Below, piece after piece: positions 11,066 to 22,956 of a stretch of 64,000 nt of DNA. The stretch comes from Bryum argenteum (lineage: Eukaryota; Streptophyta; Bryopsida; Bryales; Bryaceae): contig CM073321.1 in assembly GCA_037043015.1 (NCBI GenBank), forward strand, positions 10,176,001 to 10,240,000, in the 5' to 3' direction. Numbering within the stretch: position 1 is the stretch's first letter; the number at the start of each line of letters is the position of its first letter. The notes under the pieces were generated by a model. The model saw only the letters and a list, made by a program, of their open reading frames with translations, was not told where the DNA came from and made no database searches. The translations under genes and the position numbers were made by a program.

Positions 11066-11453
11066 CTCCTTCGCAAATACTTTTCCAAGTTTGTTGTTGG
11101 CCACAGCGACCATCTTGTCGAAGTTTTTGCCACGACTGGACTTGATTTCTGCTTTGATCGCATTATCCATGGCACTCCATACTCCGGGTCCTGTTTGTTT
11201 CTCCTTTGGGACGGTGGCGTAGTAATTTGTTTCAGCTTCATCTGATGCCTTTGCTAATCTCCTCTGTACAAAATATAAAAAGGATTGATAAAGTGGAAAA
11301 AACCAAATACAAAGAATCACATTACAAACACATTCCACCCAACTTACCGCATATAAGAACTTTACGAAAACGTCAATTGTTACAGGATACCAAGTTTCCT
11401 TTTTTTGCTTTGGCATTCTTGGATATTTTGTAATCCTCTGGAGATATGAGATC
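11066..11453 (-). pseudogene. Copy 2, two short conserved exons
   Basis: Exon 11453-11348 (acceptor TTTCAAG, donor GTAAGT) reads WYPVTIDVFVKFLYA. Exon 11263-11066 (acceptor TTGTACAG, donor GTAAAA) reads GVWSAMDNAIKAEIKSSRGK and FDKMVAVANNKLGKVF. Both have clear counterparts in copy 1, including the same intron position, which shows the gene was duplicated with its introns (DNA-level duplication, not retrocopying). Confidence 0.6.
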
Positions 11454-11531
11454 CTTGAAATAGACATGAGAAACATTAAAGTTAATTAAAATACAAATAG
11501 AGCGAATCAAAAAAATCAGACAGTTACTTAC

Positions 11532-12351
11532 CAATTTATGTCGTTCATAGCGTCAAGTAGGAGGTTGCTCTCTCCTCGTGCATCAAGTACGATACAATCC
11601 ACGGAGATGTACCACAAAGGTTCCATCTTATAGTACCTCTCAATGTGACGCATCCACGCCGTAACACGGTGGTTACCTTTGTACACGTAAAAATACTTGT
11701 CACTGAGGTGTTGAAGATCCAGATCAGACTACAGCGTCTTCTCAAACTCTTCATTAGCTGATTTCCATAGAGGATTCGTCCACAGAGCATCTTCGGCATC
11801 TACCAATTTTTCTCTCCCTTTCCTATTGAAGGGAGAAACTTACATGACCCGGTCGCCCTCGCGATAGCCTTTGTTGAACCCATTCTCCAATTTTCTGACG
11901 TCTTGTTCAGATATAGGTCGCACCTTAGAATAGCAAACAAGACGACAAAGTGGAATAAGCATGCGAGATTTTTCACAGGTTTGTACCAAAACTTGTTTAT
12001 GATTGCAATTGAATCGCTTTTGTGGATCATTCTCATCTCGTTTGCACTCCAATCTGGATCTTTGTTTTGAAGATGAGTAGGCATGTGGATGATCCCAGCG
12101 TTGACACTCCCAGGCAAAGGAGTGTCTTCATCTTCGCAATGTGAGTCGTGTCCATCAAGATCTTGGATGGCTTCATAAGGACCTTCAGTTTCCATTGGAC
12201 TCTCTTCTGGAACTTTAGTGCAAGGTTCTTCAACATTTCTGAGACTATCACGTAATTCTTCAACTCCATCGGAAGAGCGAGTTGGTGGAGAGTTAAGGAG
12301 AGGTGGGTTCCCATCTTCTTCTTGAACAAGATGGACTTCAGCTATGTTCAT
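11532..12351 (-). pseudogene. Copy 2, ParB/sulfiredoxin-like exon
   Basis: The exon runs from acceptor ATTCCCAG (12351) to donor GTAAGT (11532). It has an acidic N-terminal tail, the block AGIIHMPTHLQNKDPDWSA, a segment VRPISEQDVRKLENGF, and the core FYVYKGNHRVTAWMRHI followed by WYISVDCIVLDARG. The G-N-H-R-x-x-A motif with flanking hydrophobic strands is the signature of the ParB/sulfiredoxin fold (ATP or CTP site in known members). One frameshift near 11965 and two TAG codons break the frame. Copy 1 keeps the same residues, so the family was under constraint before decay. Confidence 0.6.
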
Positions 12352-12493
12352 CTGGGAATTCAGAAAAACCGGGAAGCAACACACCACAAAATGAATAAGA
12401 ATGGATGAAGAGAAGAATGAGATATAAATAAATCAACATATCCATATTATAATTGTGTATATGAAAAACATATGATATAATCTGACGATACAA

Positions 12494-12796
12494 CTAAGAT
12501 GATTGCAACTTTGCGGCAAGTCGCGGAGAACGTCTGGGTGCAACGCTAGCTAATGCTTTCGCTTCAATACGTCTAGCTTTGGCCTCATTCTTTTTAATTC
12601 GCATGTTAACCGCTTGTGCAACCCAATCAACGTCAACACGTGAAGTGTGACGAACAGGAGAGGCAGGAGGCGGAGTTTCGGGAACCGAGGACAATGCTAC
12701 CACTAAACGACGAGACTCCACTAAAGCCATGACATTATCTCTCAGAGCACATAAGTCGCTGTGAGCATCAGATTCCTCTTCACGAACAACTCTATG
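12494..12796 (-). pseudogene. Copy 2, basic upstream exon, cut by an LTR element
   Basis: The minus strand reads on from the LTR insertion through VREEESDAHSDLCALRDN to MALVESRRLVVALSS, then a strongly basic C-terminus (MRIKKNEAKARRIEAKALA, RRSPRLAAKL) and a TAG. If the retrotransposon and one target copy are removed, the frame continues in phase to a plausible acceptor (ATTGTAG) at 18429. The basic end may bind nucleic acid or localise the protein to the nucleus. Confidence 0.5.
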
Positions 12797-13055
12797 TGTA
12801 AGAGTCTAACTGTCAAAACAAGCAAAAACTACAAAAGAAATATATTGATCCAAGACTTAGGTTTACAATGAATAAGAGTCCCTTATATACTAATCTCTTG
12901 GCTCAACTGCCGAGGCTATACTTTAGCTCTACTGCCGAGGCTATACTTTAGCTCTCTTGGCCGAGGCTATACTTTAGCTCTCTTGTCAAGTTCTATTTAT
13001 AAAATTAATAGCGAGTGAACATCCGAGCTTATCAAGGAGGCCTTGGCCCATGACA
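12797..13055 (-). repeat. 3' LTR of the chromovirus (259 bp), three internal repeat units
   Basis: The LTR ends match those at 18126-18409. It contains three copies of a roughly 25-bp unit around GAGGCTATACTTTAGCTC. The other LTR has four, which accounts for the 25-bp length difference. Confidence 0.85.
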
Positions 13056-13058
13056 AAT

Positions 13059-13080
13059 GCCTCCTCCTCCTCCTCCTCCT
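13059..13080 (-). other. Polypurine tract
   Basis: On the minus strand an AGGAGGAGG-type run lies directly before the 3' LTR, the position used to prime plus-strand DNA synthesis in LTR elements. Confidence 0.6.
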
Positions 13081-13149
13081 GTGCTGATGAATTAACAAGT
13101 GTCATACAAGAGAATGTGCCCAAGGAATATTAGTACCAGACGCGCGCAA

Positions 13150-14569
13150 CAAGCGCTCGTAATCGTCTAAGGCCATGACATTTTGTAATTGGCAAACAGT
13201 TTCCAAGTAGGCTCCGGCCATCCTGTCCACTTTACAAGTAGTTGCCAACCGCGCCCACGACGTCGATGTTGCAACACTCTTTCAACAAGGATACTCGTCC
13301 TCGCTAGTGGATGCCTCGAAAGCGGGATTGCTCAAAACAACACCGGCTCATTATCATGAGGTAGTTGGGAAGGCAACGGATCCTCACCGCTTCTTCTTCA
13401 CTAAACTCACATGAAAAACAAGATGAATACCTGACGGTGTATTCAAACGAACCGCACGTGTACCTACGCACTCCAATACACGATAAGGAAGAGCAATCCA
13501 ATCAAGCTTCTTGATTGGCCGGGACGTGTTGATGTTCTTCAACTTCAACCACACACGATCACCCGGACGAAAATCCTCGCCACCGAAAGGCCGTCGTATT
13601 TGACTCGACGTTCTTGAGTCTCTTGCGCAATGGCCATTGCCGTTGTTGCCAGTTCACTTGAATTACGCCAGTGCTCAACAAGCTTGCGTCCTTTTTCCGC
13701 CGGTGACAACGAAGAACCTGCCTCCTCGGGTATAGTAATATTCATGACCGAATGATGATAACCGTGAGTCATAAAAATGCGTATATACCTATAGATCGCG
13801 ACACACGATTATTCAACGCCATCATCGCGATCGGCAAAATCGAAAAGCCCAATCTTCTTGCTCAAATGTCGTGAAAATACGAAGATATGTTTCAAGCTCT
13901 TGATTCGCCCTCTCTGTTGCACCATCTGTCTCCGGATGGAAAGCTGTCGACAACCGACGCGTAATCTTCATCAATCTGCATACTTACATCCAAAGCGGAC
14001 TAACAAATTGACTACCACGATCCGACACAATTGCTGCAGCAATCCGTGATCTTGAAAAACTTGCTCTAAAAGTTTGTGAGCCACATCAAGTGCACGAATT
14101 GTCTTCATAGGCACAAAGAATGATAGATTTGGACAAACGGTCCGTCACAACCATGATATTTGTACGATCCGCTTGGTGCCAATCCGTAATAAAATCAATG
14201 GAGAGCTCGGTCAAATCCGTGCGGAATTGGCAAAGGTTTTAGCAACCCTTGCTTCTCGCTCCCCGCCAAATCTTCGATTTTCCACACACGTTGCGCCCGC
14301 ATAAATCTCCGAACATCTTGTGTCAACCCAGGCCACGTATATTCACGTGCAATCAAGTCACGCGTACCCTCACGACCTGGATGTCCTGCTAGTGGTGAAT
14401 CATGAGTAGATTGGATCAAACGCGTCCGAAGAGGTTCGTGCGCCGGAATCCATATTCGTCCACGCCAACGCAATCGATGACCTGAATCTACAGAACACTC
14501 ACTAATCGTGATAGGTAAGCCCCATTCTTTAGGTAGTCGGCGCTCACCATCCATAACCGCCTTTCGCAT
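13150..14569 (-). pseudogene. Integrase with C-terminal chromodomain (decayed)
   Basis: The start has the H2C2-type zinc region (HDSPLAGHPGREGTRDLIAR, then WPGLTQDVRRFMRA), with the second half altered. The catalytic core at 13800-14190 is fragmented across frames. The tail at about 13295-13185 reads ERVLQHRRRGRGWQLLVKW followed by TGWPEPTWK, a chromodomain with its Trp cage residues, marking the element as a chromovirus. Chromodomains target integration to particular chromatin in this group. Confidence 0.7.
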
Positions 14570-16029
14570 TTTCCAATAACAATGATTTGTTTGCAGGGCA
14601 ACATCCCATTATGCAATCATCTCTGCGTCAATAAATAGACATATGAGACGCGGGGTCATTATCGACTCTGTAGCAGGAGCCTCTTTCTCTGAATCTGCAT
14701 CACCATCTGTAATCCATGCGGATTTAGCGACAACCTTCAAAGCGCCATCATCTCCGTCCAAAAGCTGATGATATCGATTCATGATTCGATCATCATCTGC
14801 GTGTTGGGGAAGATCCTGTTGCCGACGAGAAAGTGCATCCGATTGAACTTGATCCTTGCCAGGCTTGTGCACGATCTCAAAGTCAAAATCATTCAACTCG
14901 TAGGCCCAACGCATTTGCCTCGCGCTCAAATGTTGCTTCTTCTGAAAATAAGCCAAATTGCGATGATCTGAACTTACTTCAAAATGTTGGCCAACAAGTA
15001 ATGTACGCCACTCGCGGATGCAATGTACAACTGCTAGCATTTCCTTGTCATGAATCGGATAATTGGACTCCGCTGGGCTGTGTTTCTTCGAGAAATAAAC
15101 AACCGCATGCCAAAGTTCGTCCACCTTTTGCATTAAGGTGCCACCAACAGCATAACCAGAGGAATCACATTCAATGGTTGTTTCCAAACCTGGAGTCCAT
15201 TTAACGAGCACCGGCGCATGAATTAATGTCTCCTTCAATCGATCAAAGGCATGTTGACATTTCGATGTCCAATGGAAAGGTTGATCTTTCCGCGTTAGTC
15301 GAGTAAGAGGTTACGCAATGTTAGAATATCCATCTATGAATTGTCGATAATAATTCCGAAAACCTAAAAATCCACGAACTCCTTTCACTTTTGTTGGCGG
15401 CTCCCATTGACGAATTGCCTCAAGTTTTCTTTGGATCACCTGCAAACCCCAACCGTCTTCACCAAATATCCAAGATACTTAATAGTGTCCGCGCTTCAAA
15501 CTCGCTCTTATCAAAATCAAGTTGAAGCCTGCGTTAGCAAGCTTACGGATGATCCTCGAGAATCGCATCACGATGTTCTTTTTGAGTATCACTATAGATC
15601 ACCACGTCATCAATATATGCGAGCAAAGATATATCCAATTAAATGCGAAGTATCCAATTGATATATCGGCCGAAAAAGTTGCAGTGCGCCGTCGGTCAAA
15701 CGGTGTGACCAACCACTCATATAAGCCAAAGCGTGTTTTGAACGCCGTCTTCCACTCGTCACCTTCTTTCACACGTATCCGATGAAACGCAGAGATTACA
15801 TCAACCTTGGAGATATATTTGGTCACAAAGAATGGATCTTAACGTCTCATCAATGCGCGGAATCGGATAGTCTGTCCTTCCGACTCATCTCGTTCAATCG
15901 CCGATAGTCAACACGTAATCGCAATCCTCCGCCAGGTTTCTTCACAAATATGACCGGAGTGCTGCTGCAGTGAATTACTTACGCGAATAAATCCATTATC
16001 CAACAACTCCGTAAGGGTCTTGCGCAAAA
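14570..16029 (-). pseudogene. Reverse transcriptase and RNase H region (decayed)
   Basis: RNase H is clear at 15238-14609: IECDSSGYAVGGTL, FSKKHSPAESNYPIHDKEML, SSDHRNLAYFQ, and FDFEIVHKPGKDQVQSDALS. Upstream the reverse transcriptase shows [20 protein letters not shown] and a [14 protein letters not shown] block, and downstream GFRNYYRQFIDGYS. The catalytic YxDD region falls in broken sequence near 15600. Several frameshifts and stops show the gene is dead. Confidence 0.8.
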
Positions 16030-17259
16030 CTAATAATTGATCCTTGGACATCCGATCTGGCGGCATGGCAGGGATGTCATCATTAATCTTCCCTTCAATA
16101 AGATTGATCTCGTATCAACCCCTTTCCTATGCGGGGGCAACGACTTTGCATCTTGTCGATTAAAAGCGTCAATAACTGGCATGAGCCAGTCAGGAGCATG
16201 TTGTGCCGGGTCCCTATACACCTTCTGTTGTAGTGCCTTCTGGATGTCAACCAAGCTGGCACTAAAAACCTCTACCAGTTCACCGCTTCTCTGCAAAGTT
16301 TGAATCACTGATGCACGTATCTCTTGCATTGGCTCCAACGTAATCGGTCGAGTCTTCACAATCATCTTGAAAGGTTTTCGAATGCAAACTTCTTCTTTAG
16401 CAGGTCGAACACTTGCATCATGTCGCTCCATCCAACCTTTTCCCAAGATTATATCATCTATCTGTCCTGGAATAACATAGGCAACAATCTTTTCCTCCAT
16501 ACCATCAATATCGAGCATAAAATTTGCAATTTGGCAAATCATAGGCCGCTTCTTCATTGTCGTAACTTGCTCCAAAGATCTAGGTTGAATAGATGACGCA
16601 TCCAACCCTCTCCGTCGAACAAATTGCTCAGACACAGTTGCAAAGCATTGGCATCCAGAATCACACAAAGCACGAGTAGATATAATTGAGTTTATTAAAA
16701 CATCAACATACATACCACCCGTGTCTAAGCTGTCTCCTAGATTCTTCAACTTTGACAACCTGCCTCCACGCCTCCGACTGAGTCTTATGCCGGAAGCTGC
16801 TCGTTTTTCCGACTCTACATCAGAGTCACAACTCTCCATCTCTTTGACCTCCTCTATCTTACCATTGCTCTTCTTTCTCACTGCGCGCACTATCGAAGTT
16901 TTGTCCGCGCTCTCTTTCTTCTTCTTCTCATTGCCTTCACCTTGCTTGGATGAACAGTCATTTGCACGGTGGCCTCGCTTCAAATATAAAAAACAACGTC
17001 CCTCTTGGCGACACCGTTGTTGTTCCTCCAAAGTCAGACGTCTCCGAAGCTTTCTTATTTGGACTGTAGGCATCCAATCCATCTCATCTCCATCTGGCCA
17101 TACGCGATTTGATGTCGCGATCGGAGCTGCACGACCCTTCTGATATTGCAAGCAATCAAATTGAGAGCCGACCGCCAACAAAGCTTGGACAAACATACCA
17201 TAATCGATGTGTACGTCACAAAGTCCAATCATCGCGTTGCATCTCTGAGTTGAGAGCAC
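16030..17259 (-). pseudogene. gag C-terminus, zinc knuckle and aspartic protease
   Basis: An open stretch of 409 codons contains a CCHC-like knuckle CFLYLKRGHRANDC, in which the second Cys is replaced by Tyr. A Lys/Glu-rich linker follows, then a retropepsin with RALCDSGCQCFATVS (the active-site D-S-G) and IILGKGWMERHDA. This fits the gag-protease junction of gypsy elements. The altered knuckle would be expected to weaken RNA binding. Confidence 0.75.
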
Positions 17260-18034
17260 CGCGAAGATATCCTATCTTCACCATATCCGGAACCATGGTA
17301 AGTTGACTCTCACCAAGCTCCTTCTCAAACTTGGGCAAGAATGTTGCGAATGACTCCCTACCCTGCTTCATTGCTTGAAGCCGATTCAATGCCAGCACAC
17401 TGCGCATTCGGTCGATGTAAACGCTCAAAGATGTTGAATAAAAGTCGCCGCATTGCAACCACGTTGATTTTGGTAGAAACATACTACCATCATCTGCGCC
17501 TTCGCGTCCATCCTCGAAAACAAGTATGCGGCTTGATCTTGAGGTGTACCAAGTACAGTTCCATCAATTCGAAGCTTGTTATCTGCTTCGACCTTCCATA
17601 TCGGGTAGCCCTTGCGACTCTGTCAAACTTTGAAATATCGGCAATCGCTTGCGCAATGCGACGGTTCCTCCATATTGTTGCTTTGCATCGATTGCGGCAT
17701 CATCTGCGATGAAGACGGACCTCCTAAACTCGTGAATTGTCCAAATACCGAGCCACTGCGATCATTGTTGTGCAACCAATCGCTGATAGCCAACTTCTCG
17801 ACTGGCGAGAAGCTTGAAGTGTGTGCGCAACCTCACGATCTCCTGTTGATAGTCTTCCGCCGTAATTTCTCCTTGCGCTGCTGCTGCTTTCTTTGCAAGA
17901 TCTCATCATCGATCATCCGGGCGTTCTCCATCTCAAAAAGCAACACCTCTCAATCAACTCTTCATGCTTCGCAAAGCCTTCAAATGCGTCCCGGTTCTGT
18001 GGCTATCTTCAATCACTACCACGAGGGTGGATAA
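17260..18034 (-). pseudogene. gag N-terminal and capsid region (decayed)
   Basis: The segment 17482-17216 reads FATFLPKFEKELGESQLTMV and IGYLRGALNSEMQRDD, typical of a gypsy capsid/retrotransposon gag domain. The region 17500-18034 is split over frames and contains the coiled N-terminal part near the 5' LTR. Confidence 0.6.
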
Positions 18035-18125
18035 GTTCCTCAATCTAATCAATGTCCTACTTTTGTCGTTTGAAAAAACAAGGGAGGATGAAGCCCTTCA
18101 AAAAATCAAGAGAAGTCTTGGATTA

Positions 18126-18409
18126 TGTAAGAGTCTAGCTGTCAAAACAAGCAAAAACTACAAAAGAAATATATTGATCCAAAACTTAGGTTTACAATGA
18201 ATAAGAGTCCCTTATATACTAATCTCTTGGCTCAACTGTCGAGGCTATACTTTAGCTCTACTGCCGAGGCTATACTTTAGCTCTACTGCCGAGGCTATAC
18301 TTTAGCTCTATTGCCGAGGCTATACTTTAGCTCTACTGCCGAAGTTCTATTTATAAAATTAATAGCGAGTGAACATCCGAGCTTATCAACGAGGCCTTGG
18401 CCCATGACA
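18126..18409 (-). repeat. 5' LTR of the chromovirus (284 bp), four internal repeat units
   Basis: It is the partner of the LTR at 12797-13055, with which it shares TG...CA ends and nearly all bases apart from one extra 25-bp unit. No obvious tRNA-complementary primer site directly follows on the minus strand. Confidence 0.85.
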
Positions 18410-18679
18410 CTATGTAGCTTTAACAGATCCTACAATACCACACAAAACAAATGGTAAGTCAAATATCAACAAGCATACAACAACATTCAACGAAAATGAG
18501 AAACTACACCCAAAGGAAAACGACATTAATTGACAAAAAACTTGATCATCCAATAATTATTAAATTAATAATAAAAATTCATAAACAGAATATTCAATTT
18601 CAAAGTTAATGCAAATAACCGTGTCCTACTTTGAAATGATAGAGAACAATAAATAAACAAGCAAGCAAAAGCAAAGAAG
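18410..18679 (-). other. End of interrupted exon (18410-18429), then intron-like AT-rich sequence
   Basis: The first 20 bases, read on the minus strand after acceptor ATTGTAG, continue the frame of the exon cut by the chromovirus (DLLKLHR joined to VVREEES). The rest has no coding signal. Confidence 0.4.
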
Positions 18680-20740
18680 CCGCCTAAGGCCTGTCCAATA
18701 CCATCAGAGAAGCCATCATCGGCCAACGAGCACATCAAATCCAGTTGGAGCCGGCAGGAGCTCGGTCCTTCCCGAGCACCTTGCAACGTCCAAATGGCAC
18801 ACACAATCCAAAATAGATCACCGAGCAAGTACAAAAATACCACAGAGGAATCAAAAAATTAGCAAATTCATCGAACCCAGCACGATCCGACAGGAGCTCA
18901 ATTTTTCCCAAGCAACTCGCAACGCCAGTATGGTACACAGAATTAAGAGCTGATCAACCACAAAGAACAAGAATATCACAGAGGAATCAAAATAAATTTT
19001 GAATTCACGGAACCCCTCCCAAACTTGCGCCGACGCAAGTCTGGGTTTCCGTGGAGGGCTTCCAGAAAAAAAATTGGCCCTATTACATCACACAGATCTT
19101 CCAAGATTCAAATTAAACTACATCACGAGGATGAGCTCAAAGGAAGCCGCCTCTGGCCTGTCCGATACCATCAGAGAAGCCATCATCAGCATGCGAGCAG
19201 ATCACATCCAGCACGAGCCGGCTAGAGCTCTGTCCTTCTCCAGCACCTCGCAACACCCGGATGGCACATAGAATTCATAGTTGATCTACCAGTAGGAGCA
19301 AGAATATTACAGGAGAATCAAAAAAAATTCAAATTCATGGAACCCCTCCCAGACTTGCGTCGACGCAAGTCTGGGGTGCCGTAGAGCCCTTCCAAAAAAA
19401 ACTGGCCCTGTTACATCACACACACCTTCCAAGATTCAAATCAAACTACATCACGGGGATGAGCTTGAAAGAAGCCGCCTCAGGCCTGTCCAATACCATC
19501 AGAGAAGCAATCATCCGCATGCAAGCAGATCACATCCAGCACGAGCCGGCTGAAGCTCTGTCCTTTCCCAGCACCTCCCAACGCCCGGATGGCACACAGA
19601 ATTCAGTATTGATCTACGAGCGGGAGCAAGAATATCTCAGGGGAATCTAAAAAAATTCATGATCATGGAACCCCTCCCAGACTTGCGTCGACGCAAGTCT
19701 GGCGTGCCATGGAGAACTTCCAAAAAAACGTGGCCCTGTTACATCACACAAACCTTTCAAGATTTAAATCAAACTACATAACGGGGATGAGCTTGAAGGA
19801 AGCCGCCCCAGGCCTGTCCAATACCATCAGAGAAGCCATCATTGGCATGCAAGCCGATGACATCCATCACAAGCCGGCAGGAGCTGTATCCTTCCCCAGC
19901 ACCTCGCAACGCCCGGATGGCACACAGAATTCAATGTTGATCTAGAGCGGCAACAAGAATATCTCAGGGGAATCTAAAAAAAATTCATGATCATGGAACC
20001 CCTCGTAGACTTGCGTCGACGCAAGTCTGGCGTGCCGTGGAGAACTTCCAAAAAAACGTGGCCCTGTTACATCACACAAACCTTCCAAGATTTAAATCAA
20101 ACTACATAACGGGGATGAGCTTGAAGGAAGCCGCCCCAGGCCTGTCCAATACCATCAGAGAAGCCATCATTGGCATGCAAGCCGATGACATCCATCACAA
20201 GCCGGCAGGAGCTGTATCCTTCCCCAGCACCTCGCAACGCCCGGATGGCACACAGAATTCAATGTTGATCTAGAGCGGCAACAAGAATATCTCAGGGGAA
20301 TCTAAAAAAAATTCATGATCATGGAACCCCTCCCAGACTTGCGTCGACGCAAGTCTGGCGTGCCGTGGAGAACTTCCAAAAAAACGTGGCCCTGTTACAT
20401 CACACAAACCTTCCAAGATTTAAATCAAACTACATCACGGGGATGAGCTTGAAGGAAGTCGCCTCAGGCTTGTCCAATACCATCAGAGAAGCCATCATCG
20501 GCATGCGAGCCGATGACATCCAGCACGAGCCGGCAGGAGCTGTATCCTTCCCCAGCACCTCGCAACGCCCGGATGGCACACAGAATTCAATGTTGATCTA
20601 GAGCGGGAACAAGAATATCTCAGGGGAATCTAAAAAAAATTCATGATCATGGAACCCCTCGTAGACTTGCGTCGACGCAAGTCTGGCGTGCCGAGGAGCC
20701 CTTCCAAAAAAAAGTGGTACTGTTACATCACACAGGCCTC
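18680..20740. repeat. Tandem array, 328-bp unit, each with a 26-bp palindrome
   Basis: Units recur with a 328-bp period, marked by a palindrome centred on GTCGAC with arms ACTTGC/GCAAGT at 19349, 19677, 20005, 20333 and 20661, and a less perfect one at 19019 (spacing 330). The first, more diverged partial unit starts near 18680. Adjacent units around 19710-20330 are almost identical. Each unit also has a 78-codon open stretch on the plus strand, which I read as a by-product of repeat conservation. The array lies between two minus-strand exon candidates and so would be intronic. Confidence 0.85.
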
Positions 20741-21000
20741 ACGTCGAATATAGCTCGAGGAATGAGCTGGAAAATTCGCTGCTACGGGGAATGATGCACG
20801 TACAACAATGATGAGAGGACCTTCATCGGCATGCGAGAAGATTACATTCAACGGGAGCTGGAATGCGAGGTGTAAGTAGCTCGGCCTGCGCTTCTACTAC
20901 CTAGAACTTCAACTGGCCAGCATCTGCATTGATGGTGTGACCATACACAAAGAGCAGGTGAATTTGACATGAAGAATTGATAAAAAGGAGCATAACTGAC

Positions 21001-21223
21001 CTTGAAATTCTTCGAGTAGAAGGCTTCCGATTCTGCGTGGGTTTTGAGTGCCTCTCCTGGTTGATAACGATGTTATCTGTAAAATTCTGCAAAGAAGCTG
21101 GAGTTCGACAATTGTGAACTCTCATTCTGCAAATCGCTTTCGACATTCTCTTCTTCGCGCCGCATTGTCACTTCATCTCCTTCCCAGCGCATTGTAACCT
21201 CCACTTCATCGCTCGAATTCGCC
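21001..21223 (-). pseudogene. Upstream exon of the minus-strand locus, second half
   Basis: The minus strand reads SSDEVEVTMRWEGDEVTM, an acidic stretch to FFAEFYR, one TAA, then HRYQPGEALKTHAESEAF and KNFK directly before donor GTCAGT at 21000. At its upstream edge it is cut by the inverted-repeat element at 21224. Across the element it is in phase with the frame at 24050-23930. No known domain is visible. Confidence 0.4.
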
Positions 21224-21419
21224 AAGGTTGTCATACCGGGCGGACACGCCGCCCGTCCGTCCGTTTGCCTCTTCCGTCTGATTGAGCTCTCGCTCGGCCG
21301 ATACGGTCAAACCTCTATTGACTTTTAATTTAGGTAAAAAAACGAGGACGTGGCAAGGGTTTGGGTAAAAACCAAGCCACTTGGCCGCCACGTACACGCC
21401 ACGTACGCGCCACATAGGC

Positions 21420-22640
21420 TGAGGAAAGGGCGGGTGAAAGGGGTTAGGAGCGGGTGAGGGGGTCAAGGCGGGGGCCAAGGTGGGGCGGGGGGGAGCCGGG
21501 CGGGGCGGGAGGGGCGAGGCGGGGCGGGGGGCGGGGGCAGGGGGGGGGCGAGGCGGGGGGGAGAGGGGGCGGGGGGGAGGGGGAGGAGAAGGGGGGGGAG
21601 GTAGGGCGGGTACCGGGGGATGTAGGGTAGGTACGGGGGGATAAGGCGGATACGAGGGTGTAGGGCGGGTATCGAGGGGGTATGGCGGGTACCGGGGGGA
21701 GTAGGGCGGAGGAGGTAAAGGGGAGTGAGGGCAATGAGGGTGAGGGGGGTGAGAGAGGTGAGGATGAGGGTCGGTGAGGGGGGGGGTGAGTGTCAGAGGG
21801 GGGGTGAGGGTCAGAGGGGAGGTGAGGATGAGGGGGGGGTGGAGATGAGGGGGGGTGGGGATGAGTGGGGGGGTAAGGATGAGGGGGCGAGTGAGGGGGA
21901 GGAGAAGAAAAAAAATGGAGGGGTGGGGAGAGAAGGTGAGGGAAGAGGAGAGAAGGGGAGGAAGTGGAAGAAGAGTAGAATGATGGTTAATCCAATCATT
22001 GGAAATCCAAACATTCCTCCACTTTTTCGGCATACTCCAAATCCCGGCTTTAATGAGGGAATGTTTGGATTTGCTTATCTCATTAATGATGCTTGTTTGC
22101 AAAACATAAGATTGGTGAGAGAGATGACAAAAACCTTTGCAAAAAATTTCAAAAAACTACGTGGGGTGGGTGAGAGGGAGAGGGGCGGGTTACGGGGTGG
22201 GAGGGGCAGGTACCATGGGGGGTAGGGCGGATACCGGGGGTAGGGCGGATACCAGGGGGGTAGGGCGGAGTCTTGGGGGGGGGGGGGCGGGTAACGGGGG
22301 GAGGTTGAGCGGGTACCGGTGGGGGTAGGGCGGGTGCCGGGGGTAGGGCGGGTACCGGGAGGGTAGGGCGGAGGAGGTAAGGGAGAATGGCGGTAGTGAG
22401 GGTGAGGGAGTGAAGGGGGTGAACATGAGGGTAGGACGGAGGTAGGGCGGGGTGAGGGGGGGTAGGGCGGGTAGGGTGAGGGGGGGTAGGGCGGGTACCG
22501 GCGGGGGTGAGGGGGGGTAGGGTGGATACCGGCGGGGGTAGGGCGGATACCGGCGGCGGTAGGGCGGATACCGAGGAGGTAGGGCGGAGGTGGTAAGGGG
22601 GAGTGAGGGTGGGGGGAGTGAGAGAGAAGTGGCTATTGAA
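21420..22640. repeat. G-rich low-complexity tract built on a GTAGGGCGGGTACC-like unit
   Basis: Long runs of G separated by TA or TAC form a degenerate repeat of about 18-20 bp. A non-repetitive island at about 21980-22160 contains an internal inverted repeat (ATCCAAACATTCC / GGAATGTTTGGAT). Many G runs of three or more make G-quadruplex formation plausible. Long frames on either strand here are low-complexity artefacts. Confidence 0.8.
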
Positions 22641-22956
22641 GAGGAGGGAAGGGAGGGCATAGTCAATTCAATCGTAGAAAAGTCAAACAAACCCCCACTA
22701 TATCTGGAAAAGTCCAAATTCCGGCTTTAGTGAGGAATGTTTAGACTTCATTACCTTAAAAATACCCGGTAGGTGGAAGAAGGAGCCAAGGGGGATCCAA
22801 GAAAAGAGAGAATTGAAGTTTCCGTACTTCCCCCTCTTATTCAAATTTGCCCCACTACAAAACAATTCCCCCATCTATTTCAAAGTCTAGCTACCACATT
22901 CCCAAAAAATGTTCTTCTTAAAATGTGTGCTATTTCTCTCCAATCCCACCTTCTAT

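Larger units (their letters stand above)
12797..18409 (-). mobile_element. Ty3/gypsy chromovirus, structurally complete, degraded coding
   Basis: Two LTRs (12797-13055 and 18126-18409) share TGTAAGAGTCT...CCCATGACA ends. The 5-bp target duplication CTATG is exact on both sides (12792-12796 and 18410-18414). The coding order on the minus strand is gag, zinc knuckle, protease, reverse transcriptase, RNase H, integrase, chromodomain, which is the gypsy order. Many frameshifts and stops are present. The element sits inside an exon of the ParB/MTase-like copy 2 gene in the same orientation. Confidence 0.9.

Noticed and set aside
19459..20601. Family of 63-78 residue plus-strand frames, almost identical in each repeat unit
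   Set aside because: The frames follow the 328-bp tandem unit, and no start context or domain supports translation; conservation is explained by recent repeat expansion.
18680..20740. CRISPR-like array
   Set aside because: The repeated unit is the whole 328 bp, not a short repeat with unique spacers, and the sequence is eukaryotic.
21206..22717. Long Pro/Ser-rich frames on the minus strand and Gly/Arg-rich frames on the plus strand
   Set aside because: They are translations of the G-rich low-complexity tract; open in several frames at once with no domain or codon signal.
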